Of a stretch of 64,000 nucleotides of DNA, positions 10,381 through 23,225 are shown one piece after another. The first letter of the stretch is position 1; every line of letters starts with the position of its first letter. The DNA comes from Ilyonectria destructans (lineage: Eukaryota > Ascomycota > Sordariomycetes > Hypocreales > Nectriaceae). The stretch lies in assembly GCA_020740775.1 (NCBI GenBank), contig JAHEWK010000001.1, positions 1 to 64,000 of the forward strand, in the 5' to 3' direction. The position numbers were made by a program, and so were the translations under genes. The notes beneath the pieces are model-generated. The model searched no databases. It worked only from the letters and a program-made list of their open reading frames with translations, and was not told the DNA's origin.

Positions 10381-10966
10381 TATCTGGGTACAGATGGAAT
10401 GAGGCCAGACTGCAAGTGGGGCTCAGATCACAACCTCGCGTCCGCGATTCCATTCGGGAACTCACTCTAATGAAATAGCATAGGGTTGACCTCTCTGACT
10501 TACCATAGTATTGTATGGTTAAGGTTGTAAAAATGGTGTCTATAGATATTTTGAGACTGTGTGATTTCGAAATTCAAATTTTTGGCCGTTATTATAGTTG
10601 ATGTTGTTGATGCTCTCAGGACAAGCATTCATCCTGACGCGGGAAGTGGACAACGTATTTCAACAAATTACAAGCAATCTTACCAGTGCACACTGTTAAG
10701 TTCCACACCGAATTTTGCAAAATTAGGTAGACATATTGACACGTATTTATCGCTATTGTTAAGCCGCTTATCTCTACACGAATAGACCTAGAGGGTTAAA
10801 CCCGCTAAAGATTAGATATTATTAGGCAACTGCTAACTGTCTGCAATAAGTATTACCAGTTATTTAATTAAATATAGTTAACTTTATAATAAAATCTATA
10901 ATAATTAAGTCCTATAGCTATTATATAACTAGTAGGGGCTATAGTTCTTTATATAGTTCATAGTAT
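10381..10966. other. AT-rich gap before the solo LTR
   Basis: No supported gene. The last 200 bp are strongly AT-rich, resembling mutated repeat sequence. Confidence 0.4.
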
Positions 10967-11161
10967 TGTTACGGGCCAGATGAGATTAACTCAAGAGGCA
11001 ATGCTACTGTATTTCGAGGATACTACAATGGAGAGGAAAGAGAGAAAGCGGGCGGGTGCGTAGACGTATAGACGCGTTGATAGTCCCTGTGGCCTGCCCC
11101 GTGCGCCCTAGTTACGTATCGACTCCACCCTGAGTCCAGCACTCCGGACGTTCCCGTCACA
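10967..11161. mobile_element. Solo LTR of a retrotransposon (TGTTACGGG...CCCGTCACA)
   Basis: A 195-bp unit starts TGTTACGGG and ends CCCGTCACA, imperfectly inverted 9-bp termini with TG..CA ends as in Ty1/Ty3-type LTRs. The interior shares several words with the fragment at 1-106. The 5 bp outside each end (AGTAT and TAGCT) do not match, so a target duplication is not evident. No internal coding region adjoins. Confidence 0.65.
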
Positions 11162-13730
11162 TAGCTAGTATAATATCCTTATAGTATTAATACTTATTAT
11201 TAGTATACTACTATTATAGTCTTTAAATAATACCTTTATAAATTAAACTGAAAAAAGGTATTAATTCTATTACTTTTCTTTTAATTTAAAGGACTTAATA
11301 TTTATAGTAATTTAAGCCTAAACTTTTTATTATAACTAGTTATTAAATGGATTATAACTGTAAGTGTCACACTGGTTAAGCAACTGTCAGACCGGAAGGA
11401 AGGATTTCCTATTGATCAGACTGAATGTCAGACCGACAGCCCGCCTCCACGAATCAGACCCCCCGCAGATATCACCACCGCCACAGCAGAAGCTTAATCG
11501 ACACTGTAGGCCTAGCACATGCGGCCCGGCGCGGAACATCAGTATGCCTCATTCAGCCTTCAGCTTGGCGCTACTATATTTGCAGAAGACAAGCATGCGC
11601 GTGATGGATCGCAGGGATTTCGTTGAAGGCTGGTGTACGACTCTGACCCCAAGATGACGATGCACAAGAAGGAGGCGCTGTGGTTTGGCCTTGACTAAGC
11701 CTTGGACTATTGGGGACTCAAGGAGGGCAGGAGGACATTTAGAGCAATTTACACTGTATGTGTGACGTTTCGCTCACTTAATTGTGCAGTTGTAGCAGTT
11801 GAATGAAGCTTTGAGGCTATGCTGTTCCTAAAATAGCCTGTTAAAGACAACTAAACTCTGAGTTATTCAGCCACAGCTCTCAAAAAAAGCTTGTTTCAAC
11901 TGCCGTAGCTAGATGAAGAAGAGCGAAAAGTCTAAATACGGATATAGCGTAGCATGCTAAATGTCTCTGCCGTCTATTTAATAGTCCATGGCTTAGCTCA
12001 GGGTTAAGCCACGGGGAAATATTGTCGTGCAAGCCACTTCGGATCCAGATGTATCCGCGCCAGCTTGAAGTTATTGCGTCACTATGAACCACTTTAGGTT
12101 GCGATGCCTGCATGTAAAGACTGTTGCAGCTCACCGCTATTCAAGATGTACATTAAGCTTCAATATACTCGCTAGCTCCGGAAGGTCGGACTGTCTCTGC
12201 AGGTGGTGAATCGGTCGGCGCATCCGACGGCCCGCTCGGCACATCTAGCTCGCTGTTGTTAGAGTTTACCTACCTGCAAATTAACATCACCAGTGATGCT
12301 TGATGACATGTAGTAATACAAATGCCAAATCCAAACCCGCGACCCTAAGAAACATAGAAACTGTGATAAAGGAGTTCCAGATGTCAGGCTCTCAGTGCAA
12401 GAATCGCTTTCCACATGCTGGAGTAGGGTCAACCAAGTCGGATATATCGCTCGTGATATGCCGCAGGAAAGTAGACAAAGGCTGCTTGTTTGCAGGAACC
12501 GGCCTGGCCTCTGAAGTGTACAATATTGGTCACGCCGCGTCATCTCACAGTGGTGGCCATGCAGCCACACTCACCGCATTGACGAGATCAAATTGGTGGG
12601 TGGTCAGTTCAATACGACGCCCAAATCAAACAGGCTCAACTACATCTATGGCTGAGCTTTGAGTTCGAGGCTGACTGTGCTGAGGTTGGCTTTGCTGTGG
12701 CTGGCCGGACAAACAATCCACCCGAATAAAGAGTGCGTAATCAACTAACTACTTCCAATCGTTGGAGCCGTTAGATCCTCCAACTGTGGGTCCAACTCGA
12801 CTGAGATTTCGCTCCCCGTGCTTAGCAACCAGCCAATTCAGAAGTCCAGTTGATTGGGTTTGGATCCAACTGGTTCCAACTCGTTCCAGTATCCGAGGCG
12901 CCATATAAGGCCCGGGCGCCGTAATTTTAACCCCACCTTCAACTTCCAGTTTGGCTTTTTGTATGGCCTGCTGGCTAATGATCGGCCGCTGAGGGGCATC
13001 ATCTTGAGCCAAATACGACAAACCCCTTTTTGCCTCTTCTACCTGCGCCAGCTTTGCGCTCTTCTCGCGCCAGCCTGACGTCTGATTAGAATTTATCCTA
13101 GAGCTTGTTATTCAGCTTCTTCACGGAAGGCTGAGCGGTAGGGCCTTGAAGTTGAGCCTCGACGTAAAGGCCTGTAGGGGATCTATAAAGTCGCTAGTAT
13201 ATACGTCCAGTGATATATTTTGACTTATATATAGGTACCAGCGATCTATTACTTTAGGCTCCTTTTGTCGTTAATAAGTAAATTAATATGCTATAGGATA
13301 GTAAGAGTAGAAGAAAATACTTAAGAGATAGATAGCTTTTAAGCGGACTGGGCCTGACTTAATCTGGCCTTTAGGTTAGGATATTGTCCCCCCGTATTTA
13401 TCAGCAACGGTAGTCGATTTTCACAGCTATATATACGGCATTCTGAACTACGAAATAACAACTTGGAAATATATCTCTAACTATGATGGAATTGATACCA
13501 GAAGAAAGCTTTCAGCAAGAGAAATTCAGTGATTATACCGTAACTGTATGAATATTGCTTTTATGTAGAGACTAGCGTATTTATTGAGATCTTAATAATT
13601 TCATTCGGGAGTATGTTACGCAGAGCAGTCTACCCTATACACGCTAGATAAGGACTACCATACATACCGCCCTCCTCTCTCTTACATCAACATCCCGCAG
13701 CTTGTGCTGTTAAGGGATTACTACAATCGG
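11162..13730. other. Long stretch without supported gene
   Basis: The first 200 bp are AT-rich, the rest of mixed composition. Several short frames (for example plus 11364-11657, plus 12300-12662) show no family features. I see no RNA gene or clear repeat pair here. Confidence 0.4.
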
Positions 13731-16700
13731 CCGCCCCCGGCGCAAGGCTGCAAAGGCGGCGCCATGGTGGACCGAAGAGTGCGAACGTCTACATACCTAC
13801 TATACTGTACTTAGACGCACTGCGTTTAACGAGCAGGACGAAGCTCTAGCGGAAGCGAAACGAGACTTCCGACGCCTTATTAAGTATGAAAATAAGGGCT
13901 ACTGGCGATATATTATAGACGATATACGCAACTAACAGGAAATCTTCAGCCTCACTAAATGGGCCCAGCGTCCCCGTTTCAGTCCCCTCTGCTGCAAATA
14001 GGGGATGAGGTCTATAAAATATAACTGGAAAAAGCACTGGCTCTGCGGCGGGCCACACTGAAATAACGCTCTGAAGCAGATAATATCGCGGATGCCTGGA
14101 TCCCGCTCCCTGCAAAACCCTCGCTACTGCTGAGCAACTCTGTTGCTCTTAGGGACGCCGAGGAAGCCACCATACGCGCTGGAAACATATCGCCGGGCTC
14201 TGACCTCATTACAATAGCGCTTATCCAGACGGCCTGGCCCTATATAGGGGAATATATCAGGCGCCTCTTTAAGTTCTGCCTGTATGTAGGCCACCACCCA
14301 ATAGCGTTTAAGAATACTGAAGTGGTTATGCTTATAAAGCCCGGCAAAAGAGACCTGACTACAGCCTGCGTCTGGCGCCCTATCTTACTGCTATTCTGTA
14401 TCGGTAAGAGCCTGGAATGCCTAATCGCCAGATGTATTGCCCATATTGCAGTAATAATGTACATCATACACCCACTATAAGCTGGTGTACTACTGAAGCG
14501 CTTAGCTGTCGACCTAGTGGCCTATCTGGTATATGATGTTAAGTCCGCGCTGCTCTGCAGTAAAGTGGCTATACTGGTTATAATGGATATCCAGGGCGCT
14601 TTTAATGCAGTAATATGCAACTGCCTGATACTGCGCCTACACAAATAGAGCTGGCTAGACTCCCTTATATGCTGGGCGGAGTCCTTTATAACTGACTGCA
14701 CAGCGAAGGTGCGCTTTCAGGATGTAATAACTGCAACTGAACCTCTGCAATACGGCCTACTATAGGGCTCTCTAGCATCCCCTATCCTTTTCCTCCTATA
14801 TATAGAGCCTATCTACAGGCTAGAACAGAGCGCAATACATACTGCCCTAAAGGCCCGCCTACAGCAGTCAGCCAACCGCCGGGGGTACACAGACGACACA
14901 GCAATACTCCAAATAGGCAGCTCGCTAGAATAAATAACTGCTGAAGTTTTAGAGGATATAGACGAACTGATCGCCTGGGGTGCCGCAAACGGCGTAATAT
15001 TCGACTAAGGGAAAACAGAGCTTATACACTTTATAAGAGTAATAAAGATACCCTAACCCATTCCTATTATCTACTATAACAGCACTGAAATTACCCCAGA
15101 GAAGGCTCTATACTGGCTGGGCGTCTGGCTTAACTGCAAGCTCGCCTTTAAAGTATATATCTCGAAATAGGCTATGAAGGCCCGCAAAATCACCAACCTG
15201 CTATACAGGTTCTGCAGCACAGTTAAAGGCCCCCCTGCATATACAGTATGGCGTGCAGTAGTTGCCTGTATAAAACCCGTTCTGCTATACGGCTCTAAAT
15301 GTTACACTGAGTGGATAGGATCAGGATGATGATGATGAAAGCTCTTGATTTTCTATCTAACGAAGGGCTAGGGATCGGTCTTATAGATGAAGATGAGGGC
15401 GGCCTCCGGCAGCCTCCGGGCCCGAGGTCCAGAGGTCTGAGACTGGAGGACCCACCTGCCGGGGGTCTGAGACCCGGTCCGGACCGGATTCCTAGCAGCC
15501 GGTCTGGAAGCTGTTCCAGGCGTCGTACGATGATCCCAAAATGTGACACTAAAGTATAGTACCCCGGCGTCACAAATACAGTGGGCACCCCAACGCAGAC
15601 TTAACACCTAACGGATCGAATTGACTCGGTATTAAAAATATCGATATACGCTATCCTCCCAGCGTGGAAAACCACCCCCCTTCCGGTGCTGCACCGCAAG
15701 GCCGGAATCGCCCCTGCCGACTAAATCCTCGAGGCCCATCGCCTTCGCTTTTCCACCAGGCTTCATTCTCTCGACCCAGACCACCCACTAGCAAACGTCA
15801 GCGCGAGATAACTCAACCAGCGAGACGCCCAACTCAGCTGCCTACAGTGCGCAATTGCACTTACGGCCCTATACCCCAGGCCATTAATCCTCCCGGGCTC
15901 CTCTAACAACATAGAGGCCAGCCTGCAAGACGCACTAAAACCTAAGGCTGCCCGAGCCTTCCGACTCTAGGCCAAAGCCCTACCGAAATACAACCTGGTG
16001 GTCTACTCAGACGGTTCACGACTGACCTCCGGCGCCACGGGGTACGGATTCGCTATCTCCAGCGGCGATATTGAAACAGCGAACGGGAACGGACGACTCG
16101 GCCCTGCCGAAGTCTTCGACGCAGAAGCTCTCGGCGCTCTCTAAGGCCTAAAGCATACGGTTACCGCCCTAGAGGCTGCACAGCTCTGCAAAATTCACGT
16201 CTGCTTGGATAACCTCGCAGCGGCATAGTGCCTTATAGGCCGCCCGTCAGACTCCTTACAGGTCGTCTTCGCTGAATTCCAGAATATCGCCAGAACACAC
16301 TGGGTATACATAAAATGGTGCCCAGGGCACGAGGATATCGCTGGGAACGAGCAAGCCGACGCCCTAGCCAAGCTAGGTTGCACCCTGCCGGAGCCGCCTG
16401 GAGCCCAACCAACTCTTACATACCTACGCAGAGCAGCAAAAGCCAAACCACAGGCCGACTTCAAAGCCCGGTGGAATAACAATATGCCACAGGGGTATAG
16501 AGATTTGGGTCTTATAGCGACTCTCTCCTGCCCCAGCAAACTCCAGGTGCCCTAAAAAGCACTATGCTACCTTCTTGCAGCGCGATCCCAATACGGAGAC
16601 TTTACTAACTATTACGAAAGATTCCACTATGAAGATGCCAAACTGACCTGCAACTGCAGGAACGCAAGGCCCCCGAACACTCCTTCTATTGCCGACTGAT

Positions 16701-16836
16701 TAAAAGCAACCTGCAGTTACAGCTGACACCTGCACTGCGGGATGCAATTAATCGCGTTATGGGCAAGGACTTTAGCGAGTTTATTCAGCTGCTGGAGGCA
16801 TCGCAGTTCCACACTAAGATCTGCCCCCAACACTGA
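13731..16836 (+). mobile_element. Decayed non-LTR retrotransposon (LINE) ORF2: reverse transcriptase and RNase H
   Basis: One plus-strand reading frame can be followed through many stops, mostly TAG or TAA where Gln codons are expected. It begins in the endonuclease-to-RT linker (KAAPWWTEECERLHTYY, about 13745). The reverse transcriptase follows (about 14170-15290; the catalytic block reads RGYTDDTAIL, a changed form of the usual YADD/YVDD). It resumes after an insert with a C-terminal linker, then RNase H (about 15970-16380; VVYSDGS, FDAEALGAL, CLDN and HEDIAGNEQADALAK). It ends in a Cys-rich knuckle and a tail (NLQLQLTPALRDAINRVMG) stopping at about 16836. The 5' endonuclease and ORF1 are missing. 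This is the Tad-like order known from fungi. The stops and changes fit RIP. Confidence 0.85.
15300..15574. mobile_element. LTR-like insertion inside the LINE
   Basis: LINE homology stops after GSKCYTEW-like sequence near 15318 and resumes near 15607. Between them lies a GC-rich 275-bp unit starting TGTTACACT and ending GGCGTCACA, so with TG..CA ends resembling an LTR. The tetranucleotide AAAT flanks both sides if one base is allowed at the edge, but a clean 5-bp target duplication is not seen. A GATGATGATGATG microsatellite lies near its left end. Confidence 0.45.
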
Positions 16837-17372
16837 AAAACGCGCTATATTAACACTCGCTTCTCTTTCCTTTGCCCTTTTGTTTTATCTTGTTTCTTCT
16901 TCGGCCGGTCGATCGAACAGGGCTCCTTTCGGACGCTATAAACAGTTAACAGACTAAATAGCGCTCGTTTGACGTACCTGGAGACAGCCCGCCGGTAGCC
17001 CTAAGCTACTACGACATATAGGTCTTTTACAGTCCCTATATAAAATACTGGCTGATCGACGCAGCAGATATACTGCGACCCTAATTGCACGCTGACGAGC
17101 GACGGGCTTAACAACCTTTTTACTGCAATATTAGTTGACGGGATTTGGGGAGTTGGGGGGAAAAGGATGATTACGAGCGGCGCCGGCTGCGTCCTCTAAC
17201 GCGTCGACCGCACGCAACCTACCCTACACCTTAACATTTCCGACCTACCCTATACCTTAGGGTAGATAATGGAAACAATAGACAATCCCTCTATTTAGTT
17301 AGCCTAGCACGCCATCTTGCCCCATCGTGGGATTGGCGAGGACTTTGTGCCCGCATGGCGTTAATAAAATTA
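16837..17372. other. Gap between LINE and Fot1-like element
   Basis: Contains a pyrimidine-rich stretch (about 16860-16900) probably in the LINE 3' untranslated region. A repeated word, CCTACCCTA(T/C)ACCTTA, occurs near 17220 and 17245. No supported gene. Confidence 0.4.
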
Positions 17373-17448
17373 CCCGTAGGGTCTTACTAAGTGGCTCCGC
17401 CACTTAGTAGGGCCGAAAAATCTGGAACAGTCAGAAAAAGTTGGAACA
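17373..17448. repeat. Left TIR of the Fot1/pogo element, with internal hairpin
   Basis: Starts CCCGTAGGGTCTTACTAAG. Inside the TIR, ACTAAGTGG and CCACTTAGT are separated by only five bases (CTCCG region), so each TIR can fold by itself. Confidence 0.9.
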
Positions 17449-20158
17449 GTGTGACCCCCCTAAAACCACAGCGAAAAATGGCCCCCAATGCTGCAATTGA
17501 TTCTGACAGTCGTTCAAGCAATTTTATTACTGAGAAAATAGATATCCTAGGAGCTGAAGGTCTCGCGAAAATAACTATGTCATCAAATGCCGTAAAAAAT
17601 ATGCCCTTACGCCGGAATCGCAGCCTGCGTACAGATATATAACCAACTTAGCTAGGTCTTTGAGGCCGCTCTGCTACTGCAATTTATATGGCATCATATC
17701 TGTAAGAGCCGTTACGATTCCTGAGGCTGTAGCGGAATATCTCTAGGTCCTTTATTATATACTTGTATGTAGGCTGGCGATATTGTGCGCGGCGTTTTGG
17801 GCATAGTATTTCTGGCCCCTTATCCACTTCTTCCGACTAACTAAGCGGCAGCGAGGATTGTTCCTACAGCTGTAAATCTTGTGATGCCATAATAATTTCG
17901 ATATCATCGTCATCACCTGACTCACCTCTATCGTATATATCATTTTCGGGCTCAAGGAAGTTCTCATTGGTGTCATCTTCGTCGTTAAAGTCGCCGAAGT
18001 TAGTGGGGCTAAAGGAAGCATTACATTCCAAGTTACAGTATAACGCAGTCAGCTCTATAGCCTCAGAAAGAGGTTTAGCTGTATAGTAAAGCTTACAGAT
18101 AGCTGCTTGAATACGAGGATCAGGCTTGGTATCGATAATGAAGCTGTTATTATATTGCTCAAGAAGGTTGAGATACTTTTAGCTGGAGTTTTCTATATCT
18201 AGAAAGTAATTCTTCCGGCTAGTTAGCTCTTGCTACTTCTTAATACAGAGACCTTCTTTATAACGCCGTTAACTTCAACTTCTTTATTAGAAGATCGCCA
18301 TTCTTCCCTCAGCTTATCCATCTCTTTCTTCAAGGTTGCCCGGTGGCCTCATAGCTTGCAGCAATAACTCTTTTCAGCCTCAACTCGGAGGGTCTCTTCC
18401 TATTGCTGCCGGATCTCAGCTAAGCTCGAACTCGTAATAAAGCGGCCTTAGGGCTTAACTGACTTGCCGCGGCGACAGACTCATAATAAGCAGTCAATAC
18501 ATTCTGCGCGGTTATAACAGAAGGCAGCAACTTTGGCGTTAAGAATAGCAGCTTCATGAACAACTGAGCAGACCTGCCAAAGGGCAGCACGTAACGGCAA
18601 GCTCAGCAACTGACTGTATTTAGCATCAAGATGCTATACAGTATCTGAGGCTCCTTGGAATCATATTTCTAGTAGGAGAAGTAACTTGTAGGCAGGGTCA
18701 ACAGCCTCACACTGCTTTCTCTATGCCAACACCAACTTCATGATTACCGGCATACTATTTAGCAGAAAGAGACCGGTTTTCTCAAACCCTAATATAATAT
18801 TATATATACTGAAGCCAGCATCAAAAATCTTTTAGAAGGCAGAGATAAAATCAATACAGTTAAAGATAAGATTGCCTTCCTAAAGAGACTTACAGATAGC
18901 TGCTTAGTGTACGTTCTTTAACAGCTGAAAGATACCAACATCCATCAGCTATATAATATACATTAAATACAGTAGCAGCATCACAATCAGAATATCAAAT
19001 TGGATGCAATATTCAATAAACTGGAAGGATAAGTGCCCTATAAAGCCATCAATAACTAGAAGGCGCCAGATCTTCTCCTCTTCAGAATAGCAATTAGACA
19101 GCTTATTAACTGTAACTTCAGCAACACCATTAACATACTTCCACTCATCACAACCAAACCAGTCATTTAGTATAACCCCAAGTCTTAAGGCTTATGCTAA
19201 CTTCATCCAGAAAACCCAGTTAAACTCATAAAGCCAGTCAAATATAACTTCAGCATTACTAAACGCTATATCTATCCGTACAAACCGCATATTATTATCA
19301 GCTTTAACAGCAGCAAAGTTTTCCATAGGAAATAACTTAAAGATAAGCCAGGGAGGAATAGAGTCTCCTACTGTATTTCCTGCGCCGATAAGGGTGCAAG
19401 ACTCACAATTAGCTAGATCCAGAACTTCAGGGCAAGAGGCACGCATTAGGCGCACAACAAGGATCTATACAGTCTCTCGAAGGCAGCCAATTCAAAGGCC
19501 AGCTTCATCTTCATTCCAGATCTCTAAGGCGCCAATTCTCTTAGTTTTAATAAGTTCCTCAAGATCCTTAAAGAATATAGTCATATCAGCAATATCTATC
19601 GATTCGAATAACTTCTGCAACTTCTCAACAGCCTTCAGAAACAAGCCATAAAGCTCTAGGTAGTCTTTACAAAACTGGGGATACCAGGCCTTTAAGACTG
19701 GAGTCGATTCCGGGTCTCTTTGAAGCCGGAAGCTATTTACAGCCGCCTCAACTTGCGGCTTGAAGGCAGGAAAGCCAGCATATTCCATCCACCAAACGTA
19801 CGCCACAATAGCATCGCCTTCAGCAGGCATCAACAACATCAGGCGGCCTTAAGGCCGGAATATATCGAAAGAGTTACTTTCCAGCTTCTTCAGCTGCCTA
19901 TGGACTTCACTTATGCTGACTTTATAGATATATACAGCGGTATAAAGAGAGAGAGGGTTTTTCCTGACCCGAAGGCGGGTGTTGATAGCTCTCTGGCGTA
20001 GGATCTTACGGGCGGCCTTTTGGCCTTAGATTTACTTGATAGTATCGGCAGAAATCATCATAAATAAATTTGATATGGATTACACCTCGTGGTATCGATA
20101 AAATAATTGATTTTACGTAGTGAAGCGTTGATATTTAAGACAGCTTGCGGTGGTGGGG

Positions 20159-20234
20159 TGTTCTAACTTTTTCTCACTATTCCAGATTTTTCGGCCCTAC
20201 TAAGTGGCGGAGCCACTTAGTAAGACCCTACGGG
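20159..20234. repeat. Right TIR of the Fot1/pogo element
   Basis: Reverse complement of 17373-17448 with three mismatches in the inner third; the same internal hairpin is present. Confidence 0.9.
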
Positions 20235-20716
20235 TATCATCATTATTATCATACATACCGCCTATTTTTTATGGTGGGGCTGGTAGCTCTTAACTCCACA
20301 ACTTAGGTTTCGCCGCTGAGATAACATGATCTTCACCATCTCTCACATTGTAAATATTATTGTTGGAGCCAGTCAAAAAGCCCCCTCAAAGCTATAAAAC
20401 TAGGTTGCCGTTACATATAGAAAGCATGCCATTCTGGGCTCTTGTTAGGATGATGGAATCGGTTGCAAGATACATCCGGCACCGTGGATTATACAGTGCC
20501 GTAGCTGTACCTGCTACCACGCCTTAGCACTATATCAGAGCTTCGCGATTTGCACACGGCGCGTCGGATCGCGTGGCGGTTTCTCAGCGCGTCAATTGTC
20601 CCTGCGAAAAGAGTATGGTGAGGAGGGGAAACACTTCTCGAAATCTCATTATTTATCTTCTTTATTACTTTTGAAATACCTGGTAGCCGCTTGGCGGAGA
20701 TTCAGGCCTTTAGCGG

Positions 20717-21180
20717 ATGTCTGGTGTTGCGAACCCCGCTTCAGACGTCATTGTCGTTATAGAAGGCGAACCGGATGTTCCGGGCGGGGGATATTATCGT
20801 CCCCTGCGTAAAAGGACCAGAACGACGAGGGCATTAGAATCCGAACAACAAATTGGTGATATAGAATAGCAGGAAGATAAGAGCTATAAGGGAGCTTTAA
20901 GTCACACCAGAACTAAGAAAAGGACTATACTTAAGGCAGCTGGCAGTATAATAGAGGCAATCTAGGGCCTGAAATAACTCCTAGAATAAGACTTCAATAA
21001 GAGAATGGAAGCAATAAAGGTAGAGTTTCAGCTTGAGTTTATAAAACTTAGCAACTATATGGCTGAAGAAGTCACTAGGACTACGGCCCAGATGGCATAA
21101 GAATTATTACAAGTCCGAGAGCAGCTTAACAAGGGGGAGTTCGAGGGCTACCTCTGTAGGCTCTGGTATAAACAATCTAC
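20717..21180 (+). pseudogene. Retroelement ORF1/gag-like remnant
   Basis: From an ATG at 20717 the frame reads MSGVANPASDVIVVIEGEP, a basic segment (RPLRKRTRTTRALESEQQ), then a charged, probably coiled-coil part (about 20950-21140) containing several TAG/TAA stops where Gln would fit. The general plan (basic patch plus coiled coil, mutated by C-to-T changes) suggests an ORF1 or gag-like protein of a retroelement. No zinc knuckle is visible and the family is not certain. Confidence 0.35.
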
Positions 21181-21459
21181 CCACTTTTCATGTGACGGGA
21201 TCAAAACTCCAGTTCACCTCAATGTCGGGAGCCATACAAACCCAAGGCTGATTGATCTGAAGTCTATTAGATTTGGCGCTTGACGGTAATTAGCGAGCAT
21301 TATAAGTTGAAATATTTCTTATTCTCTTCTCGTTACGATATCGATCTCTTTAGTTTCTTTACACTGATTAGTTGATTGCCGCCTTCAGAGTTCCTATAAT
21401 TTTTATCTTATTCAACCCAAGTGATTTGGTAGAACCGAGGAAATTCCTCTGCGCATCAA

Positions 21460-21575
21460 TCAAAAGGCATTTGCCGCTGGGCTCGTCTTCTGGCTCGCCT
21501 TCGGGCAATATCAGCAGCTGCCTTCTCTTTTCGATTTGCGTACTTTGCAGGTCGACCTCGTTTGTTAGCTAGTCG
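21460..21575 (-). pseudogene. Fragment with a GRPxKYA-type basic motif
   Basis: On the minus strand one frame reads NKRGRPAKYANRKEKAAAD followed by an arginine-rich tract, then a stop. The GRPxKYA(T) start followed by an Arg/Ala-rich helix is common in repeated fungal mobile-element proteins. Only this motif survives, so family and extent are uncertain. Confidence 0.35.
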
Positions 21576-21879
21576 ATGTCTATCTTCTCTGCGACCAGGT
21601 AGCTATTGGTTGGTGCAAGTCATGTGTATTTGTAACATTGGTTGTGGTAGTCTTGGAGTAAGGTGTGGTCTCAGAATAAAGGGCATTTGTTTAGGTAGTA
21701 GTGGCCTCGGGGCAAGTTGTGGTTGTATAGACAGTAGTGGTATGCGGCAGCTTGTATCTTTATTTGCCGACTGGAGCAGGGTGACTTATTGCGACTTAAA
21801 AACTTATCTATATCTATATGCAATCTGTTTCCGAAAACTTATTATATACCGCTCTATCTGTTAAAATATTTAAAATTTA

Positions 21880-22960
21880 AATTCGGGTTGCAGTTAGCTT
21901 GGAATTGCTAGTCGGGAACTTATCGATATATACGCTTTACTTTTAATACTATATATATTTAAGATCGAGGGGCTGATATTATATCTCTTTTCTGGATCCT
22001 GAATACCAGAGTGATAAGTGCTCTATAAAGGATTCTACTGTATCCTATTTAATTTCTCTAATAAGCTGGAGATAAGGCTCTTCTAATTACAGTAGAGTTT
22101 TTATATCGTATATAGCAATATTTAGCTAATATAGTAATTAATCTATAACTGCTATTAATTCTGGTTTCAATTAAGATATTAAGGGAGTAATATAGAGTAT
22201 TCTAGCTGCCAGTAGGTTCTAGCTTTATATTAGCTTTCTAAAGTAATATTCTCTACTGTAAGTTTAATTTTATTTAAGATATTTATTAAAAACTACTAAT
22301 ACTTACTATTTTTAGTTTTTAGTAATAATTCTTCTAATAAAAAATATAGTAATATCTAATAGTATATAAAAAGATAGTATTATAACAGACAGTTGGGAAC
22401 GCTTAGGCTAGCTGGTTGCTAGCAGGAGTGCCTAAGGAAGGTCCAGATAAGGTTAAAAAGGAAGGTTAGAAACTGCACAGAGAGAGATATCGATTTTTAC
22501 TTCTTTAGAGATTTTTCCTAGAAGTCAGAGAGGCTATAAGGACTCAAGACGGCTAGAAAATCTATTAAATTATTACCTTTATTTTTAAGAGATTTATTTG
22601 AGTCTATTTTAACTGTTACTACTCCCCTTATTCAACCTCTATCTTTAACATCCCTTAGATATCAAGCTGCTGCAGATTCTATTAAAGCCTTACCAGCGGA
22701 ATTTCCTGCAACTGACCCGAGATTCTATCTAATAAGATACTTCTCTATTAGAAGATATAAGCCTTAAATTAATCCGACTATATATATATAGTCTGGTGCA
22801 GCTTCAGACTGACTATTTAAGATGCCTATATAACGACCTTCTGTATATCTCCCTTAGGGTAAGTTAATAAGTTGGGTGTTATTTCTATCTCTTTCTGCTG
22901 CTAAAGTATTAAAGTTAATATATAAATATCTATAATACGCAGAGCCATCGCCAAGACCAG
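21880..22960. other. AT-rich, probably RIP-mutated repeat sequence
   Basis: Strongly AT-rich with dense TATA and TAATA words; no open frame of interest. Base composition suggests an old repeat mutated beyond recognition. Confidence 0.4.
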
Positions 22961-23225
22961 CCAGAGCCAACCCAGCAGCAGACACCCCCTTCTTCTAGAC
23001 ACCACCACAAGCAGCAATTACACACTGGTCGCAGCGACTGAAGGTCTCACCGACCTTCACCAGCTTCTCGGGCTAAAACCAGATTAGCAGGAGTCGAAGC
23101 GAAGCCGCAGGGATACCTACACGGGGGAGGGGCCCGGGAGCAGAAATCGATGCGTAATACCACTGAAGCAAAGCAAGAGAGAGATACTTGGCGGGAACCA
23201 CAAGCTCGGCGGCAGCATCAGCAGG

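Larger units (their letters stand above)
17373..20234 (-). mobile_element. Fot1/pogo-type DNA transposon with 76-bp TIRs, decayed transposase
   Basis: Terminal inverted repeats at 17373-17448 and 20159-20234 agree over 76 bp with three mismatches (the outer 55 bp perfect) and are flanked by TA on both sides, the Tc1/mariner/pogo target duplication. The minus strand carries transposase remains: a DNA-binding region about 19840-19490 (VEAAVNSFRLQRDPE and ALEIWNEDEAGL), then GAGNTVGDSIPPWLIFKLFP. Next come DWLYEFNWVF (equivalent to the ExGWLxxFD region), VIDGFIGHLSFQFIEYC (equivalent to LDGHGSH) and LMDVGIF (equivalent to QPLDVGIF). Many in-frame stops and lost catalytic residues mean it cannot be autonomous. 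Length 2862 bp. Confidence 0.85.

Noticed and set aside
10962..11166. 5-bp target duplication around the solo LTR
   Set aside because: Outer bases are AGTAT and TAGCT, which do not match, so no duplication is claimed.
15311..15607. Open frames on both strands in the LINE insert
   Set aside because: They are by-products of GC-rich composition in the LTR-like insert; no domain and no support.
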